From Capsulimonadaceae bacterium (GTDB lineage Bacteria; Armatimonadota; Armatimonadia; Armatimonadales; Capsulimonadaceae): a stretch of DNA of 64,000 nt. A program made the translations under genes and the position numbers. The stretch lies in NCBI GenBank assembly GCA_031292625.1, contig JARLGU010000050.1, positions 1-64,000 of the forward strand, written 5' to 3'. The notes below the pieces were generated by a model. That model made no database searches. It had not been told where the DNA came from and was given only the letters and a program-made list of their open reading frames with translations. Below, in pieces: positions 44,291 through 54,385 of the stretch (its first letter is position 1; every line of letters begins with the position of its first letter).

Positions 44291-44686
44291 TTAACGCTTG
44301 CTGAACTGGAACGCGCGTCGCGCTCGCTTGCGGCCAAACTTCTTGCTTTCCTTAACACGCGGGTCGCGCGTCAGAAGGCCAAGCTTGCGCAAAACCGGCC
44401 GCAGATCCGGGTTCGCTTCGATAAGCGCCTTCGAGATGCCGTGTCGCAACGCGCCGGCCTGTCCCGATATGCCCCCGCCATTCGCGGTAGCCCAGACATC
44501 GTATTTCCCCGCGGTGTCCGTAACCTGGAACGGCTGATTGATCAGCGTTTGTAACGTCGAGCGGCCGAAGTATGCACCGGCCTCACGATCGTTGATGATG
44601 ATATTGCCTGCGCCCGGAGCAATCCAGACGCGCGCGGTCGCATTCTTCCGGTGACCGGTTCCGTAATATCGAGTGGCTGTGGCCAT
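44291..44686 (-). CDS. rpsI: 30S ribosomal protein S9
   Basis: The 131-residue protein shows [14 protein letters not shown] at the start and ends in the [17 protein letters not shown] tail that reaches the P-site tRNA in family members. ATG 44686 is used rather than 44710. It follows L13 by 5 bp, the normal pair. Confidence 0.95.
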   Translation of the reverse strand: MATATRYYGTGHRKNATARVWIAPGAGNIIINDREAGAYFGRSTLQTLINQPFQVTDTAGKYDVWATANGGGISGQAGALRHGISKALIEANPDLRPVLRKLGLLTRDPRVKESKKFGRKRARRAFQFSKR

Positions 44687-44691
44687 TTGGT

Positions 44692-45132
44692 CTATGCCCC
44701 TCCCTTCCATTCGACAGGGTTCTGCGGCCCGTGCGGATGCTCGGCTCCGGCATAAACCCGCAACTTCTTCAACATGTGCGCCCCCAACGTATTGTGGGGC
44801 AGCATCCCCTTAACCACGCGCAACACTGCGGTTTCGGGAGACTTCTCCAACTCACGCCCACGTGCGATCGAGCGAATCCCGCCCGGATACAGCGTGTGGT
44901 GGTAGATCGGTTCGAGCCCCTTGCTGTTGCCGGTTAGGCGAACACGGGACGCATTGATGATGATGACATGGTCTCCGCAGTCCACATGAGGCGTAAAGAT
45001 CGCCTTATGTTTCCCGCGCAGCAGGCGGGCAGCATCGGCTGCCAAACGGCCCAAAGGCCGATTGGTCGCATCGAGCACGTACCACTTGCGGCTCAGCTCC
45101 ATATCTTTTGGTTTTGCACTTAACGTCTTCAT
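44692..45132 (-). CDS. rplM: 50S ribosomal protein L13
   Basis: The 146-residue protein has [17 protein letters not shown] and [19 protein letters not shown], with [17 protein letters not shown] near the end. ATG 45132 with AAGGA six bases before is preferred to ATG 45138. Confidence 0.95.
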   Translation of the reverse strand: MKTLSAKPKDMELSRKWYVLDATNRPLGRLAADAARLLRGKHKAIFTPHVDCGDHVIIINASRVRLTGNSKGLEPIYHHTLYPGGIRSIARGRELEKSPETAVLRVVKGMLPHNTLGAHMLKKLRVYAGAEHPHGPQNPVEWKGGA

Positions 45133-45226
45133 CGTCATTCCTTCCAGGCTCTGAACCCAGCGCTCCCGCCAGCCTCACTCGCCCACTTCTCGCTGCCAAC
45201 GCGCCCACCGACGGCGCGGTCACATC

Positions 45227-46054
45227 CTACGCATTCTTCCCGGCCCGCTCGGTAGGTAGGCCGTAATCTACTCGAAGCAGACACAACCCCTCCGGCTTCG
45301 CCGTCTCACATCGATTGAGATCGCGCCGCGCTGCCCCCGCAATCGCGGCAACATCCACGCCCGAAACCTCGTGCTTACCAGCCGCTATTAGTACGGCCAC
45401 GATGTTTCTGACCATCGACCGGAGAAACCCGTTGGCCGTCGCTTCGATCGCAATCAGCGGTCCTCGTCCAAGCTGCCGTACTCGCAGCCTGCGCAAATCA
45501 CGAACAGTCGTACTTCCCGGGTCCCCGCCCGCGTTGGCAAAAGGCGCGAAATCCCTGATGCCAGTCAGCAGTCCCGCCGCATCCCGCATCGCGTCCAGAT
45601 CGAGCGCGTACCGCTCCCAGGTCGCGAAGCGCCCCCATAGCGCCGACCGCTGCCCGTCGTTCCAAATCAGATAAACGTATGTCCTCTGACTGGCCGAAAA
45701 ACGGGCATGAAAGCCCGGTCCGACTTCCTCCGCCGTACGAACCGCAATGTCGCGCGGCAACGCGCTGTTGGCGGCGATCGCAATCCGATTGCTCGGGATG
45801 CGCCCTCTCAGATCGAAATGCACGACCTGTCCCCGAGCGTGCACCCCGCAATCGGTCCGGCCAGCAGCGACGACTCCAACTGGATGACCAGCGATACTCG
45901 CCAGCGCTTCCTCCAGCGTCCCCTGAATCGTACGCTCCCCTTTGGCCTGCCGCTGGAACCCGGCATAGCCGGTTCCATCATACTCCAGGATCAACTTGAT
46001 CCTGCGCGCACCGGCCTCTCGAGGCGTCCGTTCCTCTCCGGCTGGCGCATCCAT
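45227..46054 (-). CDS. truA: tRNA pseudouridine synthase A
   Basis: The 275-residue enzyme changes uridines 38-40 of the tRNA anticodon arm to pseudouridine. The catalytic Asp stands in AAGRTDCGVHARGQ, and FLRSMVRNIV occurs near the C-terminus. It lies between L17 and L13, the common place in Gram-positive type gene order. Confidence 0.94.
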   Translation of the reverse strand: MDAPAGEERTPREAGARRIKLILEYDGTGYAGFQRQAKGERTIQGTLEEALASIAGHPVGVVAAGRTDCGVHARGQVVHFDLRGRIPSNRIAIAANSALPRDIAVRTAEEVGPGFHARFSASQRTYVYLIWNDGQRSALWGRFATWERYALDLDAMRDAAGLLTGIRDFAPFANAGGDPGSTTVRDLRRLRVRQLGRGPLIAIEATANGFLRSMVRNIVAVLIAAGKHEVSGVDVAAIAGAARRDLNRCETAKPEGLCLLRVDYGLPTERAGKNA

Positions 46055-46056
46055 CC

Positions 46057-46476
46057 TTAGATGCTGTTAGACTTCGCAGTGCCGATCTTCTCGGGCGCAA
46101 CCGGCGAGCCAAGGTCGGCATCGGTCGCCAACTCAAGCACGACTAGCTTGGCGGCATCGCCACGGCGTATGCCAACATGCGTAATTCTCGTGTAGCCGCC
46201 ATGAACGTCCTTGAACTCCGGCGCAATAACCGTATAAAGGTGATGAACCAAAGTCTCGCTCGTCAAATAGCGGTTCGCTTGCCGTCTGCCGTGCAAATCG
46301 TTCCGGTTCTTCGCTTGAGTAATCAATCGCTCCGCGATAATCTTGACGTCCTTCGCCCGTGTATCCGTCGTCGTAATCTTATGACTGATAAACAGGGAGC
46401 GGACGAGTGCCTTGAGCAGGGCGCGGCGCTGATCGCTCGGCAATCCAAACTGCCGTCCCCCAATTCGATGTCTCAT
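46057..46476 (-). CDS. rplQ: 50S ribosomal protein L17
   Basis: The 139-residue protein starts MRHRIGGRQFGLPSDQRRALLKAL, typical of L17, and has a longer C-terminal part than the 116-128-residue standard. It lies 2 bp from truA and 12 bp after rpoA. Confidence 0.95.
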   Translation of the reverse strand: MRHRIGGRQFGLPSDQRRALLKALVRSLFISHKITTTDTRAKDVKIIAERLITQAKNRNDLHGRRQANRYLTSETLVHHLYTVIAPEFKDVHGGYTRITHVGIRRGDAAKLVVLELATDADLGSPVAPEKIGTAKSNSI

Positions 46477-46488
46477 TTCGAGTCCTTT

Positions 46489-47541
46489 CTAAGCTTCCTC
46501 GTCCACGCCGTTTTCGGCGGAGTCGTCATCGGTCTCGTCATCGTCACTGTCATCGAAGGTCTCGCCATCCGTCGACCCCTTCAGACTCATGCCCAATCCC
46601 GAGAGCTTCTCCTTAACCTCAGTGAGCGACTTCTTGCCGAAGTTGCGGATCTGCATCAGATCGCCTTCCGACAGTAACGCCAACTCGCCGATGGTCAGGA
46701 CGTTCGCCTTCTTAAGGCAATTGTAAGTCCGCACGGAGAAGTCGAGCTCCTCAATGCGCGCATCCGGCGCCCCGCTGCCAATGCCGGCAGCATGTCCGCC
46801 GCCGTCGAGACCGCCGAACGGGATCAAGCTTCCAAGCGGAGCCTCGACAAACCGATGGAAGTAACCTTCCAGCGTATGCGCGGCTTGCGCCAACGCGTCC
46901 GCCGGGGAGATCGTGCCGTTGGTCCAGATCTCGAGGACCAACCGGTCAAAGTCCGTCTTGAAGCCGACGCGCGTCGCTTCGACCGTATACGAGACCTTCC
47001 GGACGGGAGTAAACGCCGCGCCGATCGGGATCACTCCGATCACCTGGCGCGTCTTGTCGTGCTTATCCGGCAGGACATAACCGCGTCCAATGTCGATCGT
47101 CAGCTCCATGGATAGCCGCGCGTTTCCGTCCGAAACGCTCGCCAAGTACAGATCCGGGTTTACGACATCGAGATCGGGAGGGCACTGAACATCCCCGCCC
47201 GTCACCGTGCCTTCGCCACGAACGTCGATATGCGCCGTGCGAGGCTCGCCCTGGCCGGTAAAAGCCGCCAGATCGTGTACCTTGAACGAAAGGTTCTTGA
47301 TGTTGAGCAGAAGCTCCGTCGTGTCTTCCTTGATTCCCGGTATAGTCGAGAACTCATGCAGCACGCCGTCGATCTTCACGGAGGTGACCGCAGCGCCCGG
47401 GATAGACGAAAGTAGGACCCGGCGCAGGGAGTTGCCCAGAGTGACGCCGTAGCCTCGCTCAAGCGGCTCGACCACGAACTTAGCATAGCTATCGTTCTGC
47501 TCCAGCGCTTTAATTTCCGGTACCGTTAAGGTGTCAGCCAT
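46489..47541 (-). CDS. rpoA: RNA polymerase alpha subunit
   Basis: The 350-residue subunit has the N-terminal assembly domain (FVVEPLERGYGVTLGNSLRRVLLSS, in part) and the C-terminal domain with helix-hairpin-helix repeats (ELALLSEGDLMQIRNFGKKS). The last 30 residues are acidic (DDSDDDETDDDSAENG). Confidence 0.97.
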   Translation of the reverse strand: MADTLTVPEIKALEQNDSYAKFVVEPLERGYGVTLGNSLRRVLLSSIPGAAVTSVKIDGVLHEFSTIPGIKEDTTELLLNIKNLSFKVHDLAAFTGQGEPRTAHIDVRGEGTVTGGDVQCPPDLDVVNPDLYLASVSDGNARLSMELTIDIGRGYVLPDKHDKTRQVIGVIPIGAAFTPVRKVSYTVEATRVGFKTDFDRLVLEIWTNGTISPADALAQAAHTLEGYFHRFVEAPLGSLIPFGGLDGGGHAAGIGSGAPDARIEELDFSVRTYNCLKKANVLTIGELALLSEGDLMQIRNFGKKSLTEVKEKLSGLGMSLKGSTDGETFDDSDDDETDDDSAENGVDEEA

Positions 47542-47649
47542 TGTGTATCTTCTTTGTTTGTATGCGAACTCGCCGCGAACCCGCAGTGTCCTGATTAGCC
47601 AAGCAGCGCCATCAAGGAACCACTGCCATCCAATCCAAGGAGCGGCATC

Positions 47650-48276
47650 CTAGCGGGAGTAGTATTCGACGATGAGCTGCTCTTCAACTGGCGCATCGAT
47701 CTGATCGCGGCTCGGCGCGGCAAGCACCTTGCCCGACAGCGAATTGACGTCGAAGGACAACCAATCGGGGACCCGCCGGCCTGTCCCGCGTAGAGAATCG
47801 AGAACCGACGGCAACTTGCGGCTGTCCTCGTGTACGGAGACCTGATCGCCAGGACGGGTGATATAGGAAGCAATGTTGACGCGCCGGCCGTTGACCTTGA
47901 TATGGCCATGGCTGACGATCTGCCGAGCCTGAGCTCGTGACGCTGCCAAGCCCAACCGGTACACAACATTGTCCAGTCGCAGCTCGAGCAGGACCAGCAG
48001 GTTCTCGCCGGTAACGCCCCGGCGGCGCTCAGCCTCGACAAGATAATTGTGGAACGGCTTCTCAAGCACGCGGTAATAACGCTTCATCTTCTGCTTCTCC
48101 CGAAGCTGCGTCGCGTACTCCGTCATCTTCTTCTGCATACCGCCGCCATGCTGCCCCGGCGGGAAATTGCGCCGGTCAATGGCGCACTTCTTGGTATAGC
48201 AGCGGCTACCCTTTAAAAACAGCTTAAGCCCTTCGCGTCGGCACTGGCGACACTTGGGATCGTGGTTACATGCCAT
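47650..48276 (-). CDS. rpsD: 30S ribosomal protein S4, zinc form
   Basis: The 208-residue protein begins [16 protein letters not shown] with four or more Cys in the first 31 residues, the zinc-holding form. The S4 RNA-binding domain has [20 protein letters not shown]. It lies 324 bp from rpsK, an unusual gap. Confidence 0.96.
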   Translation of the reverse strand: MACNHDPKCRQCRREGLKLFLKGSRCYTKKCAIDRRNFPPGQHGGGMQKKMTEYATQLREKQKMKRYYRVLEKPFHNYLVEAERRRGVTGENLLVLLELRLDNVVYRLGLAASRAQARQIVSHGHIKVNGRRVNIASYITRPGDQVSVHEDSRKLPSVLDSLRGTGRRVPDWLSFDVNSLSGKVLAAPSRDQIDAPVEEQLIVEYYSR

Positions 48277-48600
48277 GGTGTATTCTATTAACCTTTATCG
48301 GTGGGACGTGCGCGAACGTACGCGACGCCATCCCTTCGTAGTTTACGCCTCGGGGGAGCAGATCGAAATCTGCCACCGCAGGTGTCTTCCTAGAGTGGGC
48401 GGGGATTGCTCCCCATCGGGATGTCCCGATCCGTCCGAGTATCCTTGCCCGAGCTTGCAGAATGGCCAAGGACTGCAGACGGCTCTGATCTTGAGCGCGC
48501 CCCCAGGCATAAACCTGAACGCGCTCAGCGCGGCTTGCTCCCGCCGGGTGGCGGCAGCCCTCCGCGCCTGGCCGGCTCGAAAGCCGGCAACAACTAAAAG
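48277..48600 (-). promoter_or_regulatory. Structured leader region of rpsD
   Basis: A 324-bp gap in an otherwise tight cluster contains stems. GCCGGCT/AGCCGGC with a CGAA loop (48571-48588) lies just past the rpsK stop. A nested stem GAGCGCG/CGCGCTC encloses CAGG/CCTG (48493-48526). ATCGGGATGTCCCGAT stands near 48415. S4 is a known autogenous repressor in other bacteria, so a regulatory leader or a promoter for rpsD-rpoA is likely. That use is inference. No gene is seen. Confidence 0.45.
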
Positions 48601-49017
48601 CTAGACGCGGCGGCGCTTGGGCGGACGGCAGCCGTTGTGCGGCAGCGGCGTCACATCGCGGATCACCGTAACTTCAATACCCGTCTGCTGCAACGCGCGA
48701 ATTGCCGTCTCGCGACCCGCTCCGGGCCCCTTAACCAGCACTTCCACGCGGCGAAGGCCATGCTCAGTCGCCTTTCGCGCGGCGTTCTCAGCGGCGAGCT
48801 GCGCGGCAAACGGCGTGCTCTTCTTAGAGCCCTTGAAACCGACCATGCCGGCGCTTGCCCACGAAATCAAATCGCCCTTGACATCCGTGATGCTAACAAT
48901 CGTGTTGTTGAAGGTTGACTGGATATGAACCAGACCGGACGCAATATTCTTGCGCTCTTTTGGCTTCCCAACACGCTTTGTGGCGCTACTACCTGACGTT
49001 TGTTGTTTGCGTGCCAT
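48601..49017 (-). CDS. rpsK: 30S ribosomal protein S11
   Basis: The 138-residue protein has [28 protein letters not shown], and the end [13 protein letters not shown]. It lies 3 bp from rpsM. Confidence 0.97.
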   Translation of the reverse strand: MARKQQTSGSSATKRVGKPKERKNIASGLVHIQSTFNNTIVSITDVKGDLISWASAGMVGFKGSKKSTPFAAQLAAENAARKATEHGLRRVEVLVKGPGAGRETAIRALQQTGIEVTVIRDVTPLPHNGCRPPKRRRV

Positions 49018-49020
49018 AGT

Positions 49021-49401
49021 TTACTTCTTGCCCACCTTCTTCTTACCCGCGACTGGCCGGCGCTTGCCGCGAAGCGTTCGCGCATTGGACTTCGTCTTCT
49101 GTCCGCGCACCGGCAAGTGACGCATATGCCGGATGCCGCGGTAGCAGCGAATCTCCTGCAGGCGCCGAATGCTCATGCCGATCTGGCGCCGCAGGTCGCC
49201 TTCGACCCGATACTCGCGCTCGATGATCTCGCGCAAACGGTTCACCGCCGATTCCGTCAGGTCTCGCACCCGAGTATCCGGATCGACATCAGCCGTTTTT
49301 AGGATCTGACGGCTACTCGTCAAACCGATCCCAAAGATGGACAAAAGCGCGAACTCAACCCGCTTATCGCGCGGTAGATCGACGCCCGCTATACGTGCCA
49401 C
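49021..49401 (-). CDS. rpsM: 30S ribosomal protein S13
   Basis: The 126-residue protein starts [16 protein letters not shown] and carries [22 protein letters not shown] with a Lys-rich tail, as expected of S13. Confidence 0.97.
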   Translation of the reverse strand: MARIAGVDLPRDKRVEFALLSIFGIGLTSSRQILKTADVDPDTRVRDLTESAVNRLREIIEREYRVEGDLRRQIGMSIRRLQEIRCYRGIRHMRHLPVRGQKTKSNARTLRGKRRPVAGKKKVGKK

Positions 49402-49454
49402 TCAGTAACCCTCCACGCCGGCCCAGGCTCTGCCCGGAACGCGGCGAAACTCGC

Positions 49455-49568
49455 TTAGCCCTGGCGCTGCTTGTGCTTCGGATTCTTGCAAATCACCCGG
49501 ACAACGCCCTCGCGCTTGATAACCTTGCACTTCTCGCACATTTTCTTTACGGAAGCTCTGACTTTCAC
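49455..49568 (-). CDS. rpmJ: 50S ribosomal protein L36
   Basis: The 37-residue protein reads [20 protein letters not shown] and ends NPKHKQRQG, the zinc form with CxxC and later Cys and His. It uses GTG at 49568 with GGAG before it. It lies between IF-1 and S13, the standard place. Confidence 0.95.
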   Translation of the reverse strand: MKVRASVKKMCEKCKVIKREGVVRVICKNPKHKQRQG

Positions 49569-49615
49569 CGGAAACTCCTCCACGGCGATCCTCGCCGCCC
49601 GCGCGCACTCGCGCA

Positions 49616-49942
49616 CTACTTGTATCGATACTGAATGCGGCCTCTGGTTAGATCGTAAGGAGAGAGCTCCATTCGAACCCGGTCCCCAGGCAGAATCTTG
49701 ATGAAGTGCATTCGCATCTTCCCGGAAACCTGCGCTAGAACCTCGTGACCACTCTCGAGTTTGACGCGAAACATGGCGTTCGGAAGAGTCTCGGAGACTA
49801 CCCCCTCGACTTCCACCGCCTTCTCTTTCTCGTACGTCTGCTTTTCTTTCGGCTCGGGTCTGGGCCTCGGAGGTCCGCCCCCTCGCCCGCGATTTCCGCC
49901 ACCGCCGCGGTAACCGCCTCCGCCGCCTCTAGGACCTGGCAT
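49616..49942 (-). CDS. infA: Initiation factor IF-1 with RGG-type N-terminal extension
   Basis: The 108-residue protein is about 36 longer than normal IF-1. The OB fold (about 44-108, [20 protein letters not shown] and the final [12 protein letters not shown]) is normal. The extra N-terminus is [20 protein letters not shown] and a Pro/Arg/Lys part. ATG 49942 has AGAGG four bases before. A GTG near the OB fold could start a short form, but the extension is in frame and has its own site. Confidence 0.9.
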   Translation of the reverse strand: MPGPRGGGGGYRGGGGNRGRGGGPPRPRPEPKEKQTYEKEKAVEVEGVVSETLPNAMFRVKLESGHEVLAQVSGKMRMHFIKILPGDRVRMELSPYDLTRGRIQYRYK

Positions 49943-49950
49943 AAAACCTC

Positions 49951-50733
49951 TTATTCGCGCGGAGCGGGCAGGGTCAAAAGATCCGGTCCGTTCTCGGTAA
50001 TCGCCACCGTATGCTCGAAGTGGGCCGAAAGCGAGCGATCGCTCGTCACTATCGTCCAGTCGTCGCCCGGGACGTGCGCAACATCGTAACCCCGCGCATT
50101 AATCATCGGCTCGATGCAAATGACCATGCCCGGCTTCAGTAACATTCCCCGCCCCGGACGCCCATAGTTGGGCACCTGCGGCTCTTCATGCGGCTCACGA
50201 CCAATGCCGTGCCCGACCAAACTGCGGACTACCCCGTACCGCGCGCGCTCCGCGTGACGCTGCACCGCAGCCGAAATGTCTTCAATGCGATTGCCTGGGC
50301 GCGCCTGAGCAATGCCTTTGAACATCGCCTCCTGCGTCACCGTCAGCAGGTTCTTCGCTGCCGAACTAATCTCGCCAACCGGAACCGTAATCGCCGAGTC
50401 TCCGTACCAACCGTCAATCGCGGCCCCCGTATCCAGGCTCACGATGTCGCCCGTCCGCAATACCCGGCTACCCGGAATACCATGCACAACCTGCTCGTTT
50501 ACCGAAATGCACGTGTTGTGCCGGTAAGGGACGTCGCTAAACGACGGCCGATACCCCAAAAATGCCGACTTCGCATTGTGCCGCCGAAAAACTTCCGCCG
50601 CGACATCGTCCAAATCTTGCGTCGTAGTGACGTCGGGGACAATAGCGTCCCGCATCGCAGTCAGCGCTTCAGCGACTACACGCCCCGCTAACCGCATCAT
50701 TTCGATCTCTTGAGCGCTCTTCAGGCGTACCAT
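49951..50733 (-). CDS. map: Methionine aminopeptidase
   Basis: The 260-residue enzyme removes the first Met from new proteins. The metal ligands lie in [16 protein letters not shown], in [13 protein letters not shown] and in VICIEPMI, with the last acidic residue further on. It precedes infA by 9 bp. Confidence 0.96.
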   Translation of the reverse strand: MVRLKSAQEIEMMRLAGRVVAEALTAMRDAIVPDVTTTQDLDDVAAEVFRRHNAKSAFLGYRPSFSDVPYRHNTCISVNEQVVHGIPGSRVLRTGDIVSLDTGAAIDGWYGDSAITVPVGEISSAAKNLLTVTQEAMFKGIAQARPGNRIEDISAAVQRHAERARYGVVRSLVGHGIGREPHEEPQVPNYGRPGRGMLLKPGMVICIEPMINARGYDVAHVPGDDWTIVTSDRSLSAHFEHTVAITENGPDLLTLPAPRE

Positions 50734-50823
50734 CGAAACATTATACCCTTGGCGACCTGCCTATCCGTCAACTCTTGCGCAAATCGCGCCCGAGTCCACA
50801 AGAATCGACAATGCGTCCCATTC

Positions 50824-51537
50824 TTACTTATCGTTCGTAACACCTAGCAGCGCTTGCAATCGGTCGTGAACATCCGCGGGCGTCCCGCTCGCGTCGATCC
50901 GGCTCAGACACTCCTGATCCTCGTAAAACTCAATCAACGGACGTGTCTTCTCATCGTACGTCTGCAACCTCTGACGAATCGCAACGGGCTCGTCATCGAC
51001 CCGCCGCACCAAAGCGCCGCCACAGTTATCGCAGACGCCGGTCTTCTTTACAGGCGGCCGATACTTCTCATGGTAGCTTGCGCCGCAACCTAAACATGTC
51101 AACCGTCCGCTCAAACGCTCCACCAACAACTCAACCGGGATCTCAAGCGCAATCGCTGCCTGCAGCGTGGCCCCCGCGCGCGTCGCGGCGAACAACCTCG
51201 CCTGCTCCAGCGAACGCGGAAAACCGTCCAACAGATAACCCCGCGCTGCGTCCGGCTTGCTCAAGCGCTTATCGACAATCGCGACAACATCCTCGTCCGG
51301 AACGAACACGCCCGTCGCCATAATCGCCTTAAACCGTTCGGCATCCTCGCCGCCGGCCTCGACAATCTCCCGGATCAAGTCTCCCGTCGCAACGTGCGGA
51401 ATACCCAGCTCCTTCGCCAAGACCTGTCCCTGCGTGCCCTTGCCCGAGCCCGGAGGTCCAATGAGCACCAACCTGCTCAACAGCGCGATACCGGTCGCTC
51501 CGGTCTGGCCGGCCGAGCCGGCGTTCGTGTCATCCAT
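50824..51537 (-). CDS. adk: Adenylate kinase, zinc-LID type
   Basis: The 237-residue enzyme interconverts ATP, AMP and ADP. GPPGSGKGTQ is its P-loop, DGFPRS lies in the middle and the LID shows CLGCGASYHE and CDNCGG, a Cys4 zinc site. The first 22 residues are extra to the usual start. It begins 5 bp after secY. Confidence 0.96.
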   Translation of the reverse strand: MDDTNAGSAGQTGATGIALLSRLVLIGPPGSGKGTQGQVLAKELGIPHVATGDLIREIVEAGGEDAERFKAIMATGVFVPDEDVVAIVDKRLSKPDAARGYLLDGFPRSLEQARLFAATRAGATLQAAIALEIPVELLVERLSGRLTCLGCGASYHEKYRPPVKKTGVCDNCGGALVRRVDDEPVAIRQRLQTYDEKTRPLIEFYEDQECLSRIDASGTPADVHDRLQALLGVTNDK

Positions 51538-51541
51538 CAGC

Positions 51542-52945
51542 TTATCGTATAAACCCTTCGTAATGGCGCATCAACAACTGCGCCTCAATCGCTTGCATCG
51601 TGTCCAGCGCTACTCCCACAACGATCAGCAAGGACGTGCCGCCGACAAGGGTGAACGAGCGTCCCGTATTCGTGATCGCGGGGATCCAGTAGTTGAGAAG
51701 CGCGACAAGAGCGAGAAACAGCGCGCCCGCCATCGTGATGCGCGTCATCACCTTGTCGAGATATTCCTCTGTCGGACGGCCAGGACGTACCCCGGGGATA
51801 AACGAACCGTACTTCTTGAGATCCTCCGCGATGTGCTGGATGTCCATCGTGATTGCCGTATAGAAATACGTAAACCCGATAATGATCAGAGCGTAGACCA
51901 CGGACGACACCACGCCACCCACGGAAAACTGTCCGGGCGTAAACGCGTTCGACAACCAGTGGATCCAGTGTCCAACACCCGAGCGCGTCTCCGGTATGTA
52001 CTGCGCGAACGTCATCGGGAGCAGGACGATCGAAATCGCAAAGATGATGGGAATGACGCCGGCCGATGCTATGCGGAACGGCAGATAGCTCATGCCGCCT
52101 TGCGTCATCTTGTTGCCCACAATCCTCCGAACGTGCTGGATCGGAATCCGCCGCTGGCCGAGCGTCACGAACACGATCGCGATGACCGTCGCGAAAAACG
52201 AAATAATCAGCACCAGCGCCTGTAAAGGCGAAACCGAGTTGCCTGCCACCTGGCTCGCCACGCTGGCGATCTGAGCCGGCAGCCGAACCATAATGCCCGC
52301 GAAAATAATCAACGAAACACCGTTGCCGATGCCTTTGTCCGTGATCATCTCGCCAAGCCACATCAAGAACGACGTTCCGGCTACCAGCGTGACCACCATG
52401 TGAACAAATAGCCACGGGCTATGATGCAAGATGTTCTGCGCCCAAAGAAGTCCGCCCAAACCGCATGCCTGAACAATCGCCAACGCGACCGTCAAGTAGC
52501 GCGTGTACTGAGCGATGCGCTTGCGTCCCGTCTCTCCCTCTCGTGCGAGCTCCTGCCATTGCGGAATAGCAAACGTCAGCAGCTGCATGATAATGCTGGA
52601 GTTAATATACGGAACGATCCCCATCGCAAAAACGGTAAAGTTCTTCAGAGCGCCGCCCGAAAACACGTCAACCAGGTTCAGGATGCCCCCGCCGCCCTTT
52701 GAATCGAAAAAGCGACGCAAAGCGTCGTGATCGATCGTCGGCAACGGAACGTGCAAGCCGACAACATAGACGCCGAACATTGCGAACACGAACGTGATCC
52801 GGTTCCGCAGCTCGGGAATCGACCACGCGGCCGCGATCGACTCGACAAATGTCGTCGTGCTTGTCGACTTCCCAATCGGAGGCGTTTTGCGCTTCGTCGG
52901 TTCAGTCGGCCCTTGATTTGCGTTTGTAGTTCGGGACACACCCAT
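51542..52945 (-). CDS. secY: Preprotein translocase channel SecY
   Basis: The 467-residue protein forms the Sec channel. Ten membrane helices are seen, with YINSSIIMQLL near helix 2 and GKGIGNGVSLIIFAGI in the middle, typical of SecY. Its last part (ALDTMQAIEAQLLMRHYEGF) is normal. About 30 extra polar residues stand at the N-terminus. Confidence 0.96.
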   Translation of the reverse strand: MGVSRTTNANQGPTEPTKRKTPPIGKSTSTTTFVESIAAAWSIPELRNRITFVFAMFGVYVVGLHVPLPTIDHDALRRFFDSKGGGGILNLVDVFSGGALKNFTVFAMGIVPYINSSIIMQLLTFAIPQWQELAREGETGRKRIAQYTRYLTVALAIVQACGLGGLLWAQNILHHSPWLFVHMVVTLVAGTSFLMWLGEMITDKGIGNGVSLIIFAGIMVRLPAQIASVASQVAGNSVSPLQALVLIISFFATVIAIVFVTLGQRRIPIQHVRRIVGNKMTQGGMSYLPFRIASAGVIPIIFAISIVLLPMTFAQYIPETRSGVGHWIHWLSNAFTPGQFSVGGVVSSVVYALIIIGFTYFYTAITMDIQHIAEDLKKYGSFIPGVRPGRPTEEYLDKVMTRITMAGALFLALVALLNYWIPAITNTGRSFTLVGGTSLLIVVGVALDTMQAIEAQLLMRHYEGFIR

Positions 52946-53006
52946 AGTGTTGATTCGGTCCTGCGGGGACGCATCTCCTATCGCATGACGCAGGCGGCTG
53001 CGCTCT

Positions 53007-53447
53007 CTACTCGATCGTCTGGGCCGTGCCGCCTAGCGCCTCAATCTTCTCCTGCGCACTCTTCGAAAAGTGATGCGCGCGGACGCTAAGCTTCTTCGTC
53101 AGTTCGCCGTTGCCCAAAATCTTCAATCCATCGCGAATGTCGCTGATCACTCTCTTCTCGATCAAGAACTCCGGAGTGACCTCCGTGCCGTTATCGAACT
53201 TTTCGAGAGCCGACAGGTTGACGATGGCAAAGACCTTATGGTCGAACGCCGTAAAACCGCGGCGATGCGGAAGCCGGCGATGGAGCGGAGTCTGACCGCC
53301 CTCAAACCCGGCTCTCATCGAACCGCGAGCCATATCACCCTTATGTCCGCGACCGGACGTCTTGCCGTGCCCCGAACCGATCCCGCGACCGATTCGCTTG
53401 CGACGATGGGTTGAGCCGGCATTCGGCTGCAAATCACTGAGATCCAT
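53007..53447 (-). CDS. rplO: 50S ribosomal protein L15
   Basis: The 146-residue protein begins [20 protein letters not shown] with the [16 protein letters not shown] loop. Its ATG overlaps the L30 stop as TAATG. Confidence 0.96.
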   Translation of the reverse strand: MDLSDLQPNAGSTHRRKRIGRGIGSGHGKTSGRGHKGDMARGSMRAGFEGGQTPLHRRLPHRRGFTAFDHKVFAIVNLSALEKFDNGTEVTPEFLIEKRVISDIRDGLKILGNGELTKKLSVRAHHFSKSAQEKIEALGGTAQTIE

Positions 53448-53662
53448 TACTTCGTTCCTTTACTGGCAGCGGCGGCGACAGGCTCGTCAGGAACGACCTC
53501 GCACTCGACCACATGCTTGAGCTTAAAAACCATTCCGCGCACGGCGCCATTGTCCGGCCGAAGAACGGTCTTTTGCAATTTGGTTAAGCCGAGAGCGGCC
53601 GCAGTGCGCCGCTGGACCTCGGGAAAGCCGATCAGGCTCTTCTTCAGAGTGATCTTAAGCAT
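53447..53662 (-). CDS. rpmD: 50S ribosomal protein L30
   Basis: The 71-residue protein reads [20 protein letters not shown] and ends [10 protein letters not shown] plus a short Ala/Lys tail. ATG 53662 overlaps the S5 end by 8 bases with GAGGGT in front, so translation is coupled. Confidence 0.93.
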   Translation of the reverse strand: MLKITLKKSLIGFPEVQRRTAAALGLTKLQKTVLRPDNGAVRGMVFKLKHVVECEVVPDEPVAAAASKGTK

Positions 53663-54380
53663 TAGGTTCACCCTCCGCGACCGGGGCAACTGCCTCGGCT
53701 GCCACAGCCGGCGCCTCTACAGGCTCGCCGGCAACCGCTTCAGCGGTAACGGCCTCGGCGGTCTCGGCAGCCTCGGCGGCCGCCTCCAACGCAACAACGC
53801 TCACGCCGGATGTCGTCTCAACGCCCTCGTGCACCGCAGTGTCATGCGCCTCGGCCTCGACCGTCATCAAAGCCACGGAACGGGGTACAAGATCCCCCAC
53901 AACCTTGCCGCGCAGTCGAGCGACATCCGTCGCCCGCTTCAGGCTGCGTAGCGCAGCCATGGTTGCCCACGCCGTGTTGATTGGGTTGTTCGAGCCTAGG
54001 CTCTTGGCAAGAATGTCCTTGATGCCCGCGGCCTCGAGAAGAGCGCGAACGGAACCGCCCGCAACAACTCCCGTACCTGGCGCAGCCGGCTTCAGCAGAA
54101 CTTTCGCGGCCGAAATGCGGCACGTGATTTCATGCGGAATCGTTGAACCGACAATCGGGACGTGAATCAAATTGCGCTTCGCCGCTTCGACGCCTTTGCG
54201 GATCGCATCGGGAATGGCGCGAGCCTTGCCGACACCAGCGCCGACATACCCTTCGCCGTCGCCGACGACTACAAGGACGTTCCACGACATGGTGCGTCCA
54301 CCCTTGTGCGTTTTCTGCACTTTGTTAGTACGGATAACTCGCTCACTCAAGTTGAGCGTATCCGGATCGATCAGTGGCAT
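53655..54380 (-). CDS. rpsE: 30S ribosomal protein S5 with acidic C-terminal tail
   Basis: The 241-residue protein is about 70 longer than usual. The core (1-171) holds [22 protein letters not shown] and [14 protein letters not shown]. The tail (172-241) is Glu/Ala/Val-rich ([19 protein letters not shown]) and likely unfolded. It may project from the 30S face. Confidence 0.95.
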   Translation of the reverse strand: MPLIDPDTLNLSERVIRTNKVQKTHKGGRTMSWNVLVVVGDGEGYVGAGVGKARAIPDAIRKGVEAAKRNLIHVPIVGSTIPHEITCRISAAKVLLKPAAPGTGVVAGGSVRALLEAAGIKDILAKSLGSNNPINTAWATMAALRSLKRATDVARLRGKVVGDLVPRSVALMTVEAEAHDTAVHEGVETTSGVSVVALEAAAEAAETAEAVTAEAVAGEPVEAPAVAAEAVAPVAEGEPNA

Positions 54381-54385
54381 AGTCG

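Noticed and set aside
44189-44294. A 35-residue basic frame (MPRLPPHRKKG...)
   Set aside because: No ribosome site, position between a terminator and the rpsI end, and no match to a known small ribosomal protein.
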